64,000 nucleotides of DNA from NCBI GenBank assembly GCA_951813625.1, contig CATOTS010000018.1:83299-147298 (forward strand). The letters run 5' to 3'. Numbering within the stretch: the stretch's first letter is position 1; each line of letters opens with the position of its first letter. Of the stretch, positions 1 to 7,899 are shown piece after piece. The position numbers and the translations under genes were made by a program. The notes below the pieces were generated by a model. The model searched no databases, had not been told where the DNA came from, and saw only the letters and a list, made by a program, of their open reading frames with translations. The DNA comes from an uncultured Caldilineaceae bacterium (lineage in GTDB: Bacteria > Chloroflexota > Anaerolineae > Caldilineales > Caldilineaceae).

Positions 1-488
1 CCGTTGACGTTGTTCTCGATATTCAGCGGATTCAGCCCCCAAACCGCGTCGCTGTACGTGCTGCTGAATAACGTAAGCTCGATGATAACATCCCGCTCCT
101 GCGCCGCGCGCAAAAAGCCGTGCAAACGCTCGAAATACTCAGGATTCCACTGCTCCAGGTCAAACTTGGGGTAGCCGTCGGTGGCGAAGCCCGGCCCGCT
201 GCGCACAAAGGGCGAGACATACTCGCCCGGCAGCGGCTTGCACGGCGAATGCGGGTTGAGCGGCTTCACCTGCGATGACGGGTCGAACACCTGCAGCTCG
301 CGGAAGAGCAGAAAACAGCGGCTGAGGGTCTGCCGCTTCTCCGCCGCGTCGTCCAGGTAAGCAATATAGTCGAAATTGCGGTTGATAACCGCGCCGTAAT
401 GCTCCGTGGCGGTGATGAGAACAAGCGGCTCGTCCTTGTAGAGGAAGTAACGGGGGTTCTCCGGGTGCAGCTGGATCGGTGCCGACAT
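1..488 (-). CDS. Glycoside hydrolase-like protein, cut by the window edge
   Basis: An open frame of 162 codons runs from an ATG at 488 off the left edge. The start is supported by GGAGG six bases upstream. The N-terminus (MSAPIQLHPENPRYFLYKDE, then a VLITATEHYGAV stretch) and the later motifs FDLEQWNPEYFERLHGFL and VIIELTLFSS look like the first strands of a TIM-barrel glycoside hydrolase of the cellulase-like/DUF4038 type, in which a substrate domain opens directly with a barrel. It is the last visible gene of the minus-strand carbohydrate locus that begins at 9291. Catalytic residues lie beyond the edge, so substrate and even activity are inferred. A triple 15-bp repeat lies just upstream of its start. 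Confidence 0.7.
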   Translation of the reverse strand, partial: MSAPIQLHPENPRYFLYKDEPLVLITATEHYGAVINRNFDYIAYLDDAAEKRQTLSRCFLLFRELQVFDPSSQVKPLNPHSPCKPLPGEYVSPFVRSGPGFATDGYPKFDLEQWNPEYFERLHGFLRAAQERDVIIELTLFSSTYSDAVWGLNPLNIENNVN

Positions 489-520
489 GCTATGCCTCCA
501 AATCGTTCCTGTTCGATTGA

Positions 521-563
521 ATTGTGTTCATATGTATTGTGTTCATATGTATTGTGTTCATAT
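521..563. repeat. 15-bp tandem repeat, about 2.9 copies
   Basis: The unit ATTGTGTTCATATGT occurs at 521-535 and 536-550, followed by 13 bases of a third copy at 551-563. The array is AT-rich in a GC-rich setting and sits between the KARI-like gene (ends at 617) and the start of the glycoside hydrolase (488). This is the expected place for a promoter or operator. Phased 15-bp units could be regulator-binding iterons, but that is inference. Confidence 0.85.
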
Positions 564-616
564 ATGCGACTATGCGGACTTTCTCGCTTTGCCGGCCGCT
601 GCCAGGAACCGCAAAC

Positions 617-1609
617 TCAAGCCCGGTGTTTCACAAGCCGCCGCAGCCGCTCTTCGACCGCATTGAGCGGATGCCGCAGCGCGTCGTCGCGCAGCCGCTT
701 GAATGCGGGGTAGCCCCTCCGTTCCTCCTCCGCCCATTCGCGCGCGAAATCGCCGCGCCGGATTGCCTGCAGCGCCTCGCTCAGCTTCTTCTTGAACGGC
801 GCAGCCGGCTGGATCCAATCCGAGCGCGACAGATTGCCGTACTGGCTCGTCTGCGAATGGAACGTCATCTGTTTGAAGAAGCCGATATCGGCCATCTCCG
901 CGGCCGTTTCGGCGAGCTCCTTCGACGCGTACAGCTCCAGCGCGACAACCTCCGGCGCGAATCCGGCCTCCACCAGGAACTCGTAGGTATGCAGCAGGAC
1001 CTGGCTCATCGCCGGGTCGAAAGTCTGCTCGAGCAGCAGGTCGAGATCGGTCTCCTCCTCAAACGACTGCTCGATGACCGCATTGCGCGTCGCCCCGATC
1101 CCCTTGGCAATCGCCAGCGCCGTCGCCATCGCCCGCCCCGACGCATCCTGGTGCACGCCGACATAGGCCGCCGCGCCGGAGCCTTCGACGTACAGATCGC
1201 GCACAACCTTGCCGATCATACGCGGCGCGACCATGATCACGTCTACGTCATCCGGCGGCTTGATAAGCTCGAAGCGGATATTGTAGCCGTGCGCGAAGAC
1301 AAGCGTATCGCCCTCGTGCAGCTGTGCCGCAATGTCGCTCTCGTAGGCGCCCGGCTGCGCTTCGTCGGGTATGAGCAGGAACAGAATGTCGGCGCGGCGC
1401 GCCGCCTCGGCCGTAGCGTAAACCGGGAATCCGTCCGCCTCCGCCCGCCTCCAGCTGCCGTCGGTGATGCCCCCCACAATGACATCGACGCCGCTGTCGC
1501 GCAGGTTCAGCCCCTGCGAGCGCCCCTGGTTGCCATAACCGATGATGGCGGCCGTCCGCCCCTCCAATACACCGAGATCTGCATCTTCATCGCCGTAGAC
1601 CTTGAGCAT
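617..1609 (-). CDS. Divergent ketol-acid reductoisomerase (KARI) homolog
   Basis: The 330-residue protein has the length of a class I KARI and is colinear with it: a Rossmann motif IIGYGNQGRSQGLNLRDSG near residue 22, the catalytic-His motif FAHGYNIRF, VIMVAP, a QDASG segment, EEETDLDLLLEQ and a C-terminal helical domain. KARI performs the Mg2+/NADPH alkyl migration and reduction of branched-chain amino acid synthesis. Several family residues differ. The usual APK-PGH segment reads APRMIG. The Asp and Glu of the first metal helix are kept. In the second metal helix (ELYASKELAE) ungapped alignment places Tyr where a metal-binding Glu is expected. No ilvB, ilvN, ilvD or leu gene is near; the gene lies in a carbohydrate locus between PhyH and glycoside hydrolase genes. 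I infer a paralog with another substrate. Confidence 0.8.
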   Translation of the reverse strand: MLKVYGDEDADLGVLEGRTAAIIGYGNQGRSQGLNLRDSGVDVIVGGITDGSWRRAEADGFPVYATAEAARRADILFLLIPDEAQPGAYESDIAAQLHEGDTLVFAHGYNIRFELIKPPDDVDVIMVAPRMIGKVVRDLYVEGSGAAAYVGVHQDASGRAMATALAIAKGIGATRNAVIEQSFEEETDLDLLLEQTFDPAMSQVLLHTYEFLVEAGFAPEVVALELYASKELAETAAEMADIGFFKQMTFHSQTSQYGNLSRSDWIQPAAPFKKKLSEALQAIRRGDFAREWAEEERRGYPAFKRLRDDALRHPLNAVEERLRRLVKHRA

Positions 1610-1633
1610 CTCCTCACCCCCATCGCCAATCAG

Positions 1634-1654
1634 CCCCTACCCCCTATCCCCTGC
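1634..1654. repeat. 7-bp tandem repeat, C-rich type
   Basis: Three consecutive heptamers, CCCCTAC, CCCCTAT and CCCCTGC, fill most of the gap between the KARI-like gene and the PhyH gene. The same heptamer family recurs at 40967-41001, 47547-47588 and 61290-61317. Confidence 0.75.
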
Positions 1655-1656
1655 CC

Positions 1657-2562
1657 TCACGCCTCCTGGATCTCTACCAGCGACGTGTCATACTCTTCGA
1701 ATTCGAGATCATAGTTCTGCCAGTAGTATTGCAGCTCCTTCGATTTCCAGCCGGCGTAGATCTCCTCCCACGGCAGCACCTGGCAGTGGGGCGTGATCGA
1801 TTTCTTCTCGATCGGCAGCGAGGGCGGCTGAGAACGGTAGTCCACCGACAGCCGGATCTGGTTCTCAGTTAGATTCGGGATCGACTTGTGCACCGTCAGG
1901 CTGTGGAAGACCAGCACGTCGCCAATCTCGAAGTCGGTCTCGAACCACTCCTGCTCCATCTTGTCGTCGAGGATGACATGGCGGTTGCCCGCGCCCTCCG
2001 CGGCGCGTACCGGCAGAATGCCCAGCTTGTGCGAACCGCGCAGCACGCTCAGCCCGCCCAGCTGGCGCGGGCAGTCGCCCAGCGGCATCCAGCAGGTGTA
2101 GACCGTCTTCGTCCCCTGAATGAAAATATGGTCCTGGTGCGCGGGCGTCGGCGCGTTGCCCTTGGCTGGAATCATCAGCCGCGCAATCTTGAGCGCATGC
2201 ACGAGCACAGATTCATCAAATAGCTGCCCCAGCATCGTAACCAGGCGGGGATTGTGCGCCAGGCGGTGAAAGGACTCCAGGCATTGCACATCGCCGTAGG
2301 CTGCAGGCGGCACGCCGACGCCGCAGAAAGGCTCCATCGCGTCGGCCGAAGGGTCGGCGATCCCGTCCATCAGCTCCGTGCCGGGCGCGATCCATCCGTA
2401 GTTGTCGCAGATCTGCAGGATTCGCCGGCGCAGGGCAGTGATCTTATCGGCCGGCAGCAGACCGCGAAAGAAAAGATAGCCGTCGCTCTCCATCTGGCGG
2501 CGCAGCGCCAGCGGGTCATCGAGCAGCTCATTGTGTTCCTGGAATTCGACCGTCTTATCCAT
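1657..2562 (-). CDS. Phytanoyl-CoA dioxygenase (PhyH) family oxygenase
   Basis: This 301-residue protein is a probable Fe(II)/2-oxoglutarate-dependent oxygenase. The metal triad is visible as HQD in TPAHQDHIFIQG and the distal His in LTVHKS. The 2-oxoglutarate-binding Arg is probably in IRLSVDYR. The N-terminus (QMESDGYLFFRGLLPADKI) is typical of PhyH. The ATG at 2562 is chosen because GGAGAGGG precedes it and an extension would run through the upstream gene; it overlaps the end of that gene by 8 bases, suggesting coupled translation. Family members hydroxylate varied small molecules, so the substrate is unknown; the setting suggests a sugar-derived metabolite. Confidence 0.88.
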   Translation of the reverse strand: MDKTVEFQEHNELLDDPLALRRQMESDGYLFFRGLLPADKITALRRRILQICDNYGWIAPGTELMDGIADPSADAMEPFCGVGVPPAAYGDVQCLESFHRLAHNPRLVTMLGQLFDESVLVHALKIARLMIPAKGNAPTPAHQDHIFIQGTKTVYTCWMPLGDCPRQLGGLSVLRGSHKLGILPVRAAEGAGNRHVILDDKMEQEWFETDFEIGDVLVFHSLTVHKSIPNLTENQIRLSVDYRSQPPSLPIEKKSITPHCQVLPWEEIYAGWKSKELQYYWQNYDLEFEEYDTSLVEIQEA

Positions 2563-4222
2563 CGTCCCTCTCCATGACAAATACCCAATCCCAGATGATG
2601 GTCGCATTGGGCATCGTGCAGTTCCCCTGCGCGTCGCCCCTGAGTGACACCGACTCTTGTTCCGCGCCAGTTTGTACATCGTAGTAGAAGCCGCGGTACC
2701 TGACGCCGGGCTCCAGACCGGTGATGGTAACCTCGCCGCGGTTGACGTAGCGGATCGACGGGCCCGGCAGATAAAAGATCCGCACCTGCCCGGGGATGCC
2801 GGCGGCGTACGGCATCAGCCGGTTCTCGACCGTGTTGTGCGGCTCCACCCATTCGGGATGCGGCTCGAATTCCCACCATGCGTAGCGCTCGAGCAGGCGT
2901 TTGGAGTTGCCGACGTGGGTCGAGCCGGGCAGTCGCGCGGCCTCGTTCCAGGGCCTATTGCCATACGACGCCCCGTGCGGCGACGGTCCGTACGGCTTCT
3001 CCGACGTGTTCATCTGCCAGATGCCGATCGCGCCGTACGTATGGCCGCCCGCGCCGGAGAGAACCGCAGCCCAGAAAAAGAATCGCTGCGTCTCCGCATG
3101 GCTCATCTCCATCTCGCCCTCGTAATTCACCTCGGCGACCAGCACGGGGATGCGCGGGCCCTCCTCCACCGCGCTCACAACAAGGTGCGCCATGTCGGTC
3201 ATCGTCTGGTAGCCGAGATGCGCCGGGTGCAGCATATTGAACTCCACCAGCGACGGATCGTCGACCGTCAGGTGAGCGAAGCCATTGGGATGAATAGTTT
3301 GTGGATGTCCGTAAGGATCGGTCCTCTTCACCATCCGCATGATGTCCGACCAGATCGCGCGTTTTTCTGCCGGCAGCCAGGTCATGTCCGCGGTCGTGAC
3401 CAGCTGGACCTCGGTCCGCCACTGCTGGAATTCGGCCGTCTCCTCGGCCAGATAGTAGGGCATCAGCGCCTCGCCGGTCGTACACCAGACAACGGGGTAC
3501 GCGCCGTAACGCGCGATCAGGTAGCGCCAATGCTTCTTGACCACCTCCGGCCCGGCGAAATCGATGAAAAAGCCCCACAGGCCGACGATACACGGCAGCA
3601 GCCCCGACCGCACCAGGTGGGCGATGCGCAAGTCCGCCATATCGAAGTAGGCCGGGTTGATGCGTGTGAACTCGCGGTCCCAGGGGAAGCCGGCTTCATT
3701 GGCGCCGCGCTCATCGAAAGGCGGCATGTCGGGATAGAGCCCGGCGATGATCTGGATCACGCTGAAGCCCTTGGCCGTGCGGTCGGCCGCCAGCTCCTGC
3801 ACATCCTCGGGCCAGCGAAAGCGTTTGCAAAAGCCCATCCACCACGTGTCGGCCAGCCAGAAAAACGGTGTGCCGTCGATGTGTTCGAACGTGCGGCCGC
3901 TTGCGGCCACACGCAGCGGCCCGTGCTTGAGCAAAGGGTTGTCGCCCTCGTAGGGCGAAACTTCGAGCGTTCCCGTCTGGCCGTGCAGACTGCTGTTGCT
4001 CGCGTCCGAGCATACGGTCCGGTATCGGTGCGTGCCGGTCTGCGTCGAGCTGTAGCGGACGCGCCAGGTCTGGTCGCCGGCCCAAAAGGCCGGCACGACC
4101 TGTTCGCTGCCGTCAGGGCGCGTAACCAGCACGTCCAATTCGACGTCGTTGAACGGATCGCCGTAGACCTTGCCCGAGTTGTAGGCCCATTCGGTGGCGC
4201 AATTCTGGATGGCGTAGAGCAT
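2555..4222 (-). CDS. DUF4038/GH140-like (apiosidase-like) glycoside hydrolase
   Basis: The 555-residue protein has three parts. An N-terminal Ig-like domain (DUF5060-type, about residues 12-95) contains KVYGDPFNDVELDV. A central barrel (about 110-440) opens with the family signature TPFFWLADTWWMG. A C-terminal beta domain of the collagen-binding type contains IRYVNRGEVTITGLEPG. GH140 enzymes of this fold are apiosidases. Two carboxylates in the expected places, the Glu of VVWCTTGEAL and the Glu of VLVAEVNYEGE, are plausible catalytic residues. No signal peptide is visible, so it probably acts in the cytoplasm on imported oligosaccharides. GGAG precedes the ATG. It is a paralog of the next gene upstream, 39 bases away. 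Confidence 0.82.
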   Translation of the reverse strand: MLYAIQNCATEWAYNSGKVYGDPFNDVELDVLVTRPDGSEQVVPAFWAGDQTWRVRYSSTQTGTHRYRTVCSDASNSSLHGQTGTLEVSPYEGDNPLLKHGPLRVAASGRTFEHIDGTPFFWLADTWWMGFCKRFRWPEDVQELAADRTAKGFSVIQIIAGLYPDMPPFDERGANEAGFPWDREFTRINPAYFDMADLRIAHLVRSGLLPCIVGLWGFFIDFAGPEVVKKHWRYLIARYGAYPVVWCTTGEALMPYYLAEETAEFQQWRTEVQLVTTADMTWLPAEKRAIWSDIMRMVKRTDPYGHPQTIHPNGFAHLTVDDPSLVEFNMLHPAHLGYQTMTDMAHLVVSAVEEGPRIPVLVAEVNYEGEMEMSHAETQRFFFWAAVLSGAGGHTYGAIGIWQMNTSEKPYGPSPHGASYGNRPWNEAARLPGSTHVGNSKRLLERYAWWEFEPHPEWVEPHNTVENRLMPYAAGIPGQVRIFYLPGPSIRYVNRGEVTITGLEPGVRYRGFYYDVQTGAEQESVSLRGDAQGNCTMPNATIIWDWVFVMERDDG

Positions 4223-4261
4223 TGCTGTTTTCTCCGGACCGCAGTGGAGCGCGAATCGTGG

Positions 4262-5998
4262 TCAATCAACTGTGACTACGTTGGTGTCTGTCCTTTTGCG
4301 TTCCAGCACAAGCACCCAATCCTGGATGATCGGCGGTTTGGGCGGTTGCCACGCGCCCTGCTCGTCCGCGACCACCTCTCCGGCATCGTACTCCCGCCCG
4401 TAACGCGGATCGAAGTAGTAGGCGCGATAGCCCGCGTCCGGCTCGATATCCCTGACGGTGATCAGATAACGTACCGGGATGAATATGACGCGAACTTCCC
4501 CCGCAATGCCCGCCGCAAACGGTCTGATGTATTCCTGCAACGGCTTGAAGTGGTGATCTCCCCGCTGCGTGATCCAGCGCGGCGCCGGCTCAAAGCGCCA
4601 CCATTGATAGCGCTCCAGCAGGCGGCGGCCCAACCCCACCTGCCGCGACCCGGCGAAGTGCATCGCCTCCTCCCACGGGTCCTCATCGAACCCCTCACCG
4701 TAAATACGCGGGCTGGGACCGTAGGGCGCCTCGCGCGTGTTCACCTGCCAGATCCCGCTGGCGCCGTAGGTATGGCCGGCCGCGCCGCTCAGCACGCTCC
4801 CCCAGAACATCAGCCGCTGTACGTTTTCCCAGTTCCAGCCGCCCTCACCTTCGTAACAGGATTCGCCCACGAAGCGCGGCATTCGCGGCTTCCGCGGCGC
4901 CTGTTTGGCGACTTCATCCACGATCTGGGGGAAAGTGAGGATGTCGTGGAGCCCGCATTGGGTGATGTCTACGTCAATGACCGCAGGATCGTCTACATGA
5001 TCGTACGACCAGATGCCGCCCGTTCCGGGATGGATCGTCATCGGGTGCCCGTAGGGATCGACCGAGCGCAGATAGCGGGCAACGCGCGTCCACGCCGAGC
5101 GCAAACTGTCCTGCCGCTCCTGCACTCTGCTCGACAGGTCCTCCCGTTTGAGGCGCGTCTTCGCTACGCCGCCCTCGTCGTCAGCTCGATTCCTCAGCGC
5201 CGCGTCGTAAATGTCCTGCCAGTGCGGGTGGCTGTAGTGCGGCATCAGCGCCTCACCCGCCACGTCCCAGACGACGGGATAAGCCCCGTAGCGGGCCACC
5301 AGATAGCGCCAGTGCTGCTTGATCCTCTCCTCGCCGGCGAAATCCATAAAATAACCCCAGCAGCCGACGATGCTCGGCAACAGCCCGCTCTGCGCCAGCC
5401 AGTCGATCCGACGGTCCGCCATGTCGAACCAGGCCGGATTGACGCAACTGAAGTCCTTCTCCCAGGGGAAGCCGGCCTCGTTGGCGCCGCGCGGGTCAAA
5501 CGGCGGCATGTCCGGGTATAGGCCGGCAACGAGCTGGATGACACTGAAGCCCTTCTGCACACGGTCCGAGGCCAGGCGTTTGAAGCCGTCCGGCCACGGC
5601 AGACGTTCGACCAGCCCCATCCACCAGGTATCCCCCAGCCAGAAAAAGGGCGTGCCATCGCGGTGCTCCAGGTGGCGGCCGCTTTCCGCGACGCGCAAAG
5701 GCCCGTGCCGCAAGAGGAGGTTGTCGCCGTCATAGGGCGTGACTTCGATCGTGCCTTCCTGCCCGTGCAGGCTGCCGTTGTCGGCGTCGGAGCAGCGCGT
5801 GCGATAGCGGTGCCGCCCGACCTTGGGCGAGGCGTAGCGCACGCCCCACTCCTGTTGCCCGCGCCAAAATGCGGGGACGCTGCGTGTGTGACCGTCCGGA
5901 TCGATTATGTCGACGTCGAGCGTTACCTGATTGAAGGGGTCGTCGTAGAGCTTGCCGGAGACGCAGCTCCATTCAAAGAGATGGTTTTGCGGGGGCAT
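4262..5998 (-). CDS. DUF4038/GH140-like glycoside hydrolase, second copy
   Basis: This 578-residue paralog of the downstream gene shares the layout of Ig-like domain, barrel (TPFFWLGDTWWMG) and C-terminal beta domain. Its candidate catalytic carboxylates are the Glu of VVWDVAGEALMPHY and the Glu of RFVGESCYEGEG. It carries an insertion of roughly 25 residues after the first candidate, rich in charged residues (RADDEGGVAKTRLKREDLSS), that the other copy lacks. The pair therefore looks like an old tandem duplication with diverged specificity. No export signal is visible. The ATG lies 8 bases after the permease stop and has AAGGGATAGGG upstream, consistent with one operon with the transporter. 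Confidence 0.82.
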   Translation of the reverse strand: MPPQNHLFEWSCVSGKLYDDPFNQVTLDVDIIDPDGHTRSVPAFWRGQQEWGVRYASPKVGRHRYRTRCSDADNGSLHGQEGTIEVTPYDGDNLLLRHGPLRVAESGRHLEHRDGTPFFWLGDTWWMGLVERLPWPDGFKRLASDRVQKGFSVIQLVAGLYPDMPPFDPRGANEAGFPWEKDFSCVNPAWFDMADRRIDWLAQSGLLPSIVGCWGYFMDFAGEERIKQHWRYLVARYGAYPVVWDVAGEALMPHYSHPHWQDIYDAALRNRADDEGGVAKTRLKREDLSSRVQERQDSLRSAWTRVARYLRSVDPYGHPMTIHPGTGGIWSYDHVDDPAVIDVDITQCGLHDILTFPQIVDEVAKQAPRKPRMPRFVGESCYEGEGGWNWENVQRLMFWGSVLSGAAGHTYGASGIWQVNTREAPYGPSPRIYGEGFDEDPWEEAMHFAGSRQVGLGRRLLERYQWWRFEPAPRWITQRGDHHFKPLQEYIRPFAAGIAGEVRVIFIPVRYLITVRDIEPDAGYRAYYFDPRYGREYDAGEVVADEQGAWQPPKPPIIQDWVLVLERKRTDTNVVTVD

Positions 5999-6006
5999 CG
6001 AGCGCC

Positions 6007-6852
6007 CTATCCCTTGATCGCGCCGGCGGTGAGGCCGCTCATGAACTGGCGCTGCAGGAGGAGGAAAACGATGATAAGGGGGACCGTCATCATGATGATC
6101 AGCGCGAAGCGGTACTCGTGCAGGACGAAGCCAATCGAGCCTTCAAGCTCGAACAGGATCAGCCCCAGCGGCATTGTGCGCAGCCCCGGTTTGCTGGTCA
6201 TCAGCATCGGCAGCAGGAAGTCATTCCACGTCCCCAAGCCGGTGAAAATGGCGACTGTCGCCAGCGCCGGCCGCGTCAGCGGCAGCATGATGCGCCAGTA
6301 AATGGTGAAGCGCGTCGCGCCGTCTATCAGGGCTGCGTCTTCGATCTCTTCGGGCAACCCCTCAAAAAAGCCGCGCAAGATCAGGATGGCGAAGGGAAGA
6401 CCGAGCGCGAGATAGGGCCCGATCATGGCGTAATATGTATCCAGAAGCTTGAAGGTTACGTTTACCTGGTAGAGCGGCACCATGATCGCGGCCGCCTGCA
6501 ACATCAGCCCGGCCAGGAAGAGCAGATAGAAGGGCTCCTTGAACGCGAAGTCGAGCCGGGCAAAACCATAGGCCGCCAGCGAGGCTAGAAAGAGGATCGC
6601 CACCACCGACGCCGCCGTAACCACAAAACTGTTGAGTGCCAATAAAGGTACGTCGGCGATCACCCAGGCCTTCACGAAATTCCCGAATGAGATCTCCCAC
6701 GGGATCAGTCCTCTGTTCAGGGCCGACTCGCCAGGCGCTTTCAGGCCGGTCGAAAGGGCGATCAGCCACGGGAAGATCATGATGAACGCGAAAAAGAGCA
6801 GCGCCGCATGGGTAAGAACTGATTTTCTGCTGACCTTTACGCCGAACACCAT
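6007..6852 (-). CDS. CUT1-type sugar ABC transporter permease (MalG-like)
   Basis: This 281-residue integral membrane protein has about six hydrophobic segments. It carries the cytoplasmic EAA loop that contacts the ATPase (EEIEDAALIDGATRFTIYWR), which marks an importer permease. The ATG at 6852 is chosen over an upstream TTG because the TTG overlaps the GGAGGG ribosome site serving the ATG. It forms a pair with the permease starting at 7824 and receives sugar from the binding protein encoded at 7900-9291. No ATPase gene is in the cluster; CUT1 systems often share a MsmK-type ATPase encoded elsewhere. Confidence 0.92.
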   Translation of the reverse strand: MVFGVKVSRKSVLTHAALLFFAFIMIFPWLIALSTGLKAPGESALNRGLIPWEISFGNFVKAWVIADVPLLALNSFVVTAASVVAILFLASLAAYGFARLDFAFKEPFYLLFLAGLMLQAAAIMVPLYQVNVTFKLLDTYYAMIGPYLALGLPFAILILRGFFEGLPEEIEDAALIDGATRFTIYWRIMLPLTRPALATVAIFTGLGTWNDFLLPMLMTSKPGLRTMPLGLILFELEGSIGFVLHEYRFALIIMMTVPLIIVFLLLQRQFMSGLTAGAIKG

Positions 6853-6879
6853 CTGTTTACCCTCCAAACCGGAACCTGT

Positions 6880-7824
6880 CTATAACCGAACGCGGCGGCC
6901 GCGCATCAGGAGCAGTTGGAAAATGGTAACGACCGCCGAAATTAGCAGCAGCAAGACCGAAAGCGCCGAAGCATAGCCGGTGTGATTGGTCCTGAATGCC
7001 AGTTCGTAGATCTGATACGCGATCACCTCAGAGGCGTGATAGGGACCCCCGCGCGAGAGCAGGAAGACCAGGCCGAACGCATTGATCGAGCGGATCAATC
7101 CCAGAATCCACAGGGCGCGTGTCGTGCCCATCGTCAGCGGCACCGCCACATGCCACATCTGGCGAAAACCGGTCGCGCCGTCGACCGCGGCGCAGTCGTA
7201 CAGGTCCTGCGGAACGGCTTGCAAGGCAGCCAGAAAGACGACGACCCAGAAGCCGAGCGAGGCCCACAACGAGACCACAATAATGGCAAAAATCGTAACG
7301 TCGGGGTCCGCCAGCCAGATGCGGGTCAGGTTCTCCAAGCCAAACTCGCGCAGCGTGTGATTCAGCATGCCGACTTCGGGCTGGTAGATGAACTCCCACG
7401 TATAGCCGATCACGACCAGCGAGGCGGTTACAGGCAGGAAGAAGGCGGCGCGGTAGGTGTTGCGCAAGCGGATGCGCTGATTGAGCAGCCAGGCGAAGAG
7501 GAAGCCGGAGATCGAGAGGGAGATAACGGTGATGATCGCCCAATATACGTTGTTGCGGATGCTGAGACGGAAGGCGCGGTCCTTTGTCAGCAGCCGCACG
7601 TAGTGGTCTAGCCCAACAAACTCGCGGTCGGGGCTGATCCCATCCCATACGAAGAATCCATTGTAGAGCGTGGCGATAATCGGCCAGGCGATGAACCCCA
7701 GGTAGACGACCAGCCCCGGCAGGATGAAAAAGAAGCCGCCATTGGCGCGCGCAACGCGCGCGACCCGCTGCATCGCGCTCTGGTCATTCCTGTGTTGTGT
7801 TGCGCCTGCCGCCGCAGTTGCCAT
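6880..7824 (-). CDS. CUT1-type sugar ABC transporter permease (MalF/UgpA-like)
   Basis: The 314-residue protein has a short cytoplasmic N-terminus, then hydrophobic segments beginning at GGFFFILPGLVVYLGFIAW. Its EAA-type loop reads VPQDLYDCAAVDGATGFRQM, followed by WHVAVPLTMG. It pairs with the MalG-like permease 27 bases downstream to form the membrane channel of a carbohydrate importer. The upstream gene is the binding protein, separated by a strong GC hairpin. The imported sugar cannot be read from the sequence; the adjacent DUF4038 enzymes suggest a plant or algal oligosaccharide. Confidence 0.92.
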   Translation of the reverse strand: MATAAAGATQHRNDQSAMQRVARVARANGGFFFILPGLVVYLGFIAWPIIATLYNGFFVWDGISPDREFVGLDHYVRLLTKDRAFRLSIRNNVYWAIITVISLSISGFLFAWLLNQRIRLRNTYRAAFFLPVTASLVVIGYTWEFIYQPEVGMLNHTLREFGLENLTRIWLADPDVTIFAIIVVSLWASLGFWVVVFLAALQAVPQDLYDCAAVDGATGFRQMWHVAVPLTMGTTRALWILGLIRSINAFGLVFLLSRGGPYHASEVIAYQIYELAFRTNHTGYASALSVLLLLISAVVTIFQLLLMRGRRVRL

Positions 7825-7858
7825 CTCTTCAGAGGTCAGAGGTGCGTGTTAGATAGCA

Positions 7859-7888
7859 CCGCCGGCCGCGCGCTGCCGCGGCCGGCGG
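7859..7888 (-). promoter_or_regulatory. Perfect 12-bp GC hairpin between binding-protein and permease genes
   Basis: CCGCCGGCCGCG at 7859-7870 pairs perfectly with 7877-7888 around a six-base loop. No U-run follows on the minus strand, so it is not a simple intrinsic terminator. Its position, directly after the binding-protein gene and before the permeases, is where sugar operons often carry a stem that stabilises the upstream message or lets only part of transcription through. That role is inferred. Confidence 0.75.
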
Positions 7889-7899
7889 CGTCGAGGACT

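Noticed and set aside
2657..5521. Very long plus-strand open frame antisense to the DUF4038 genes
   Set aside because: It mirrors codon bias of the GC-rich minus-strand genes, encodes no recognisable domain and has no ribosome site.
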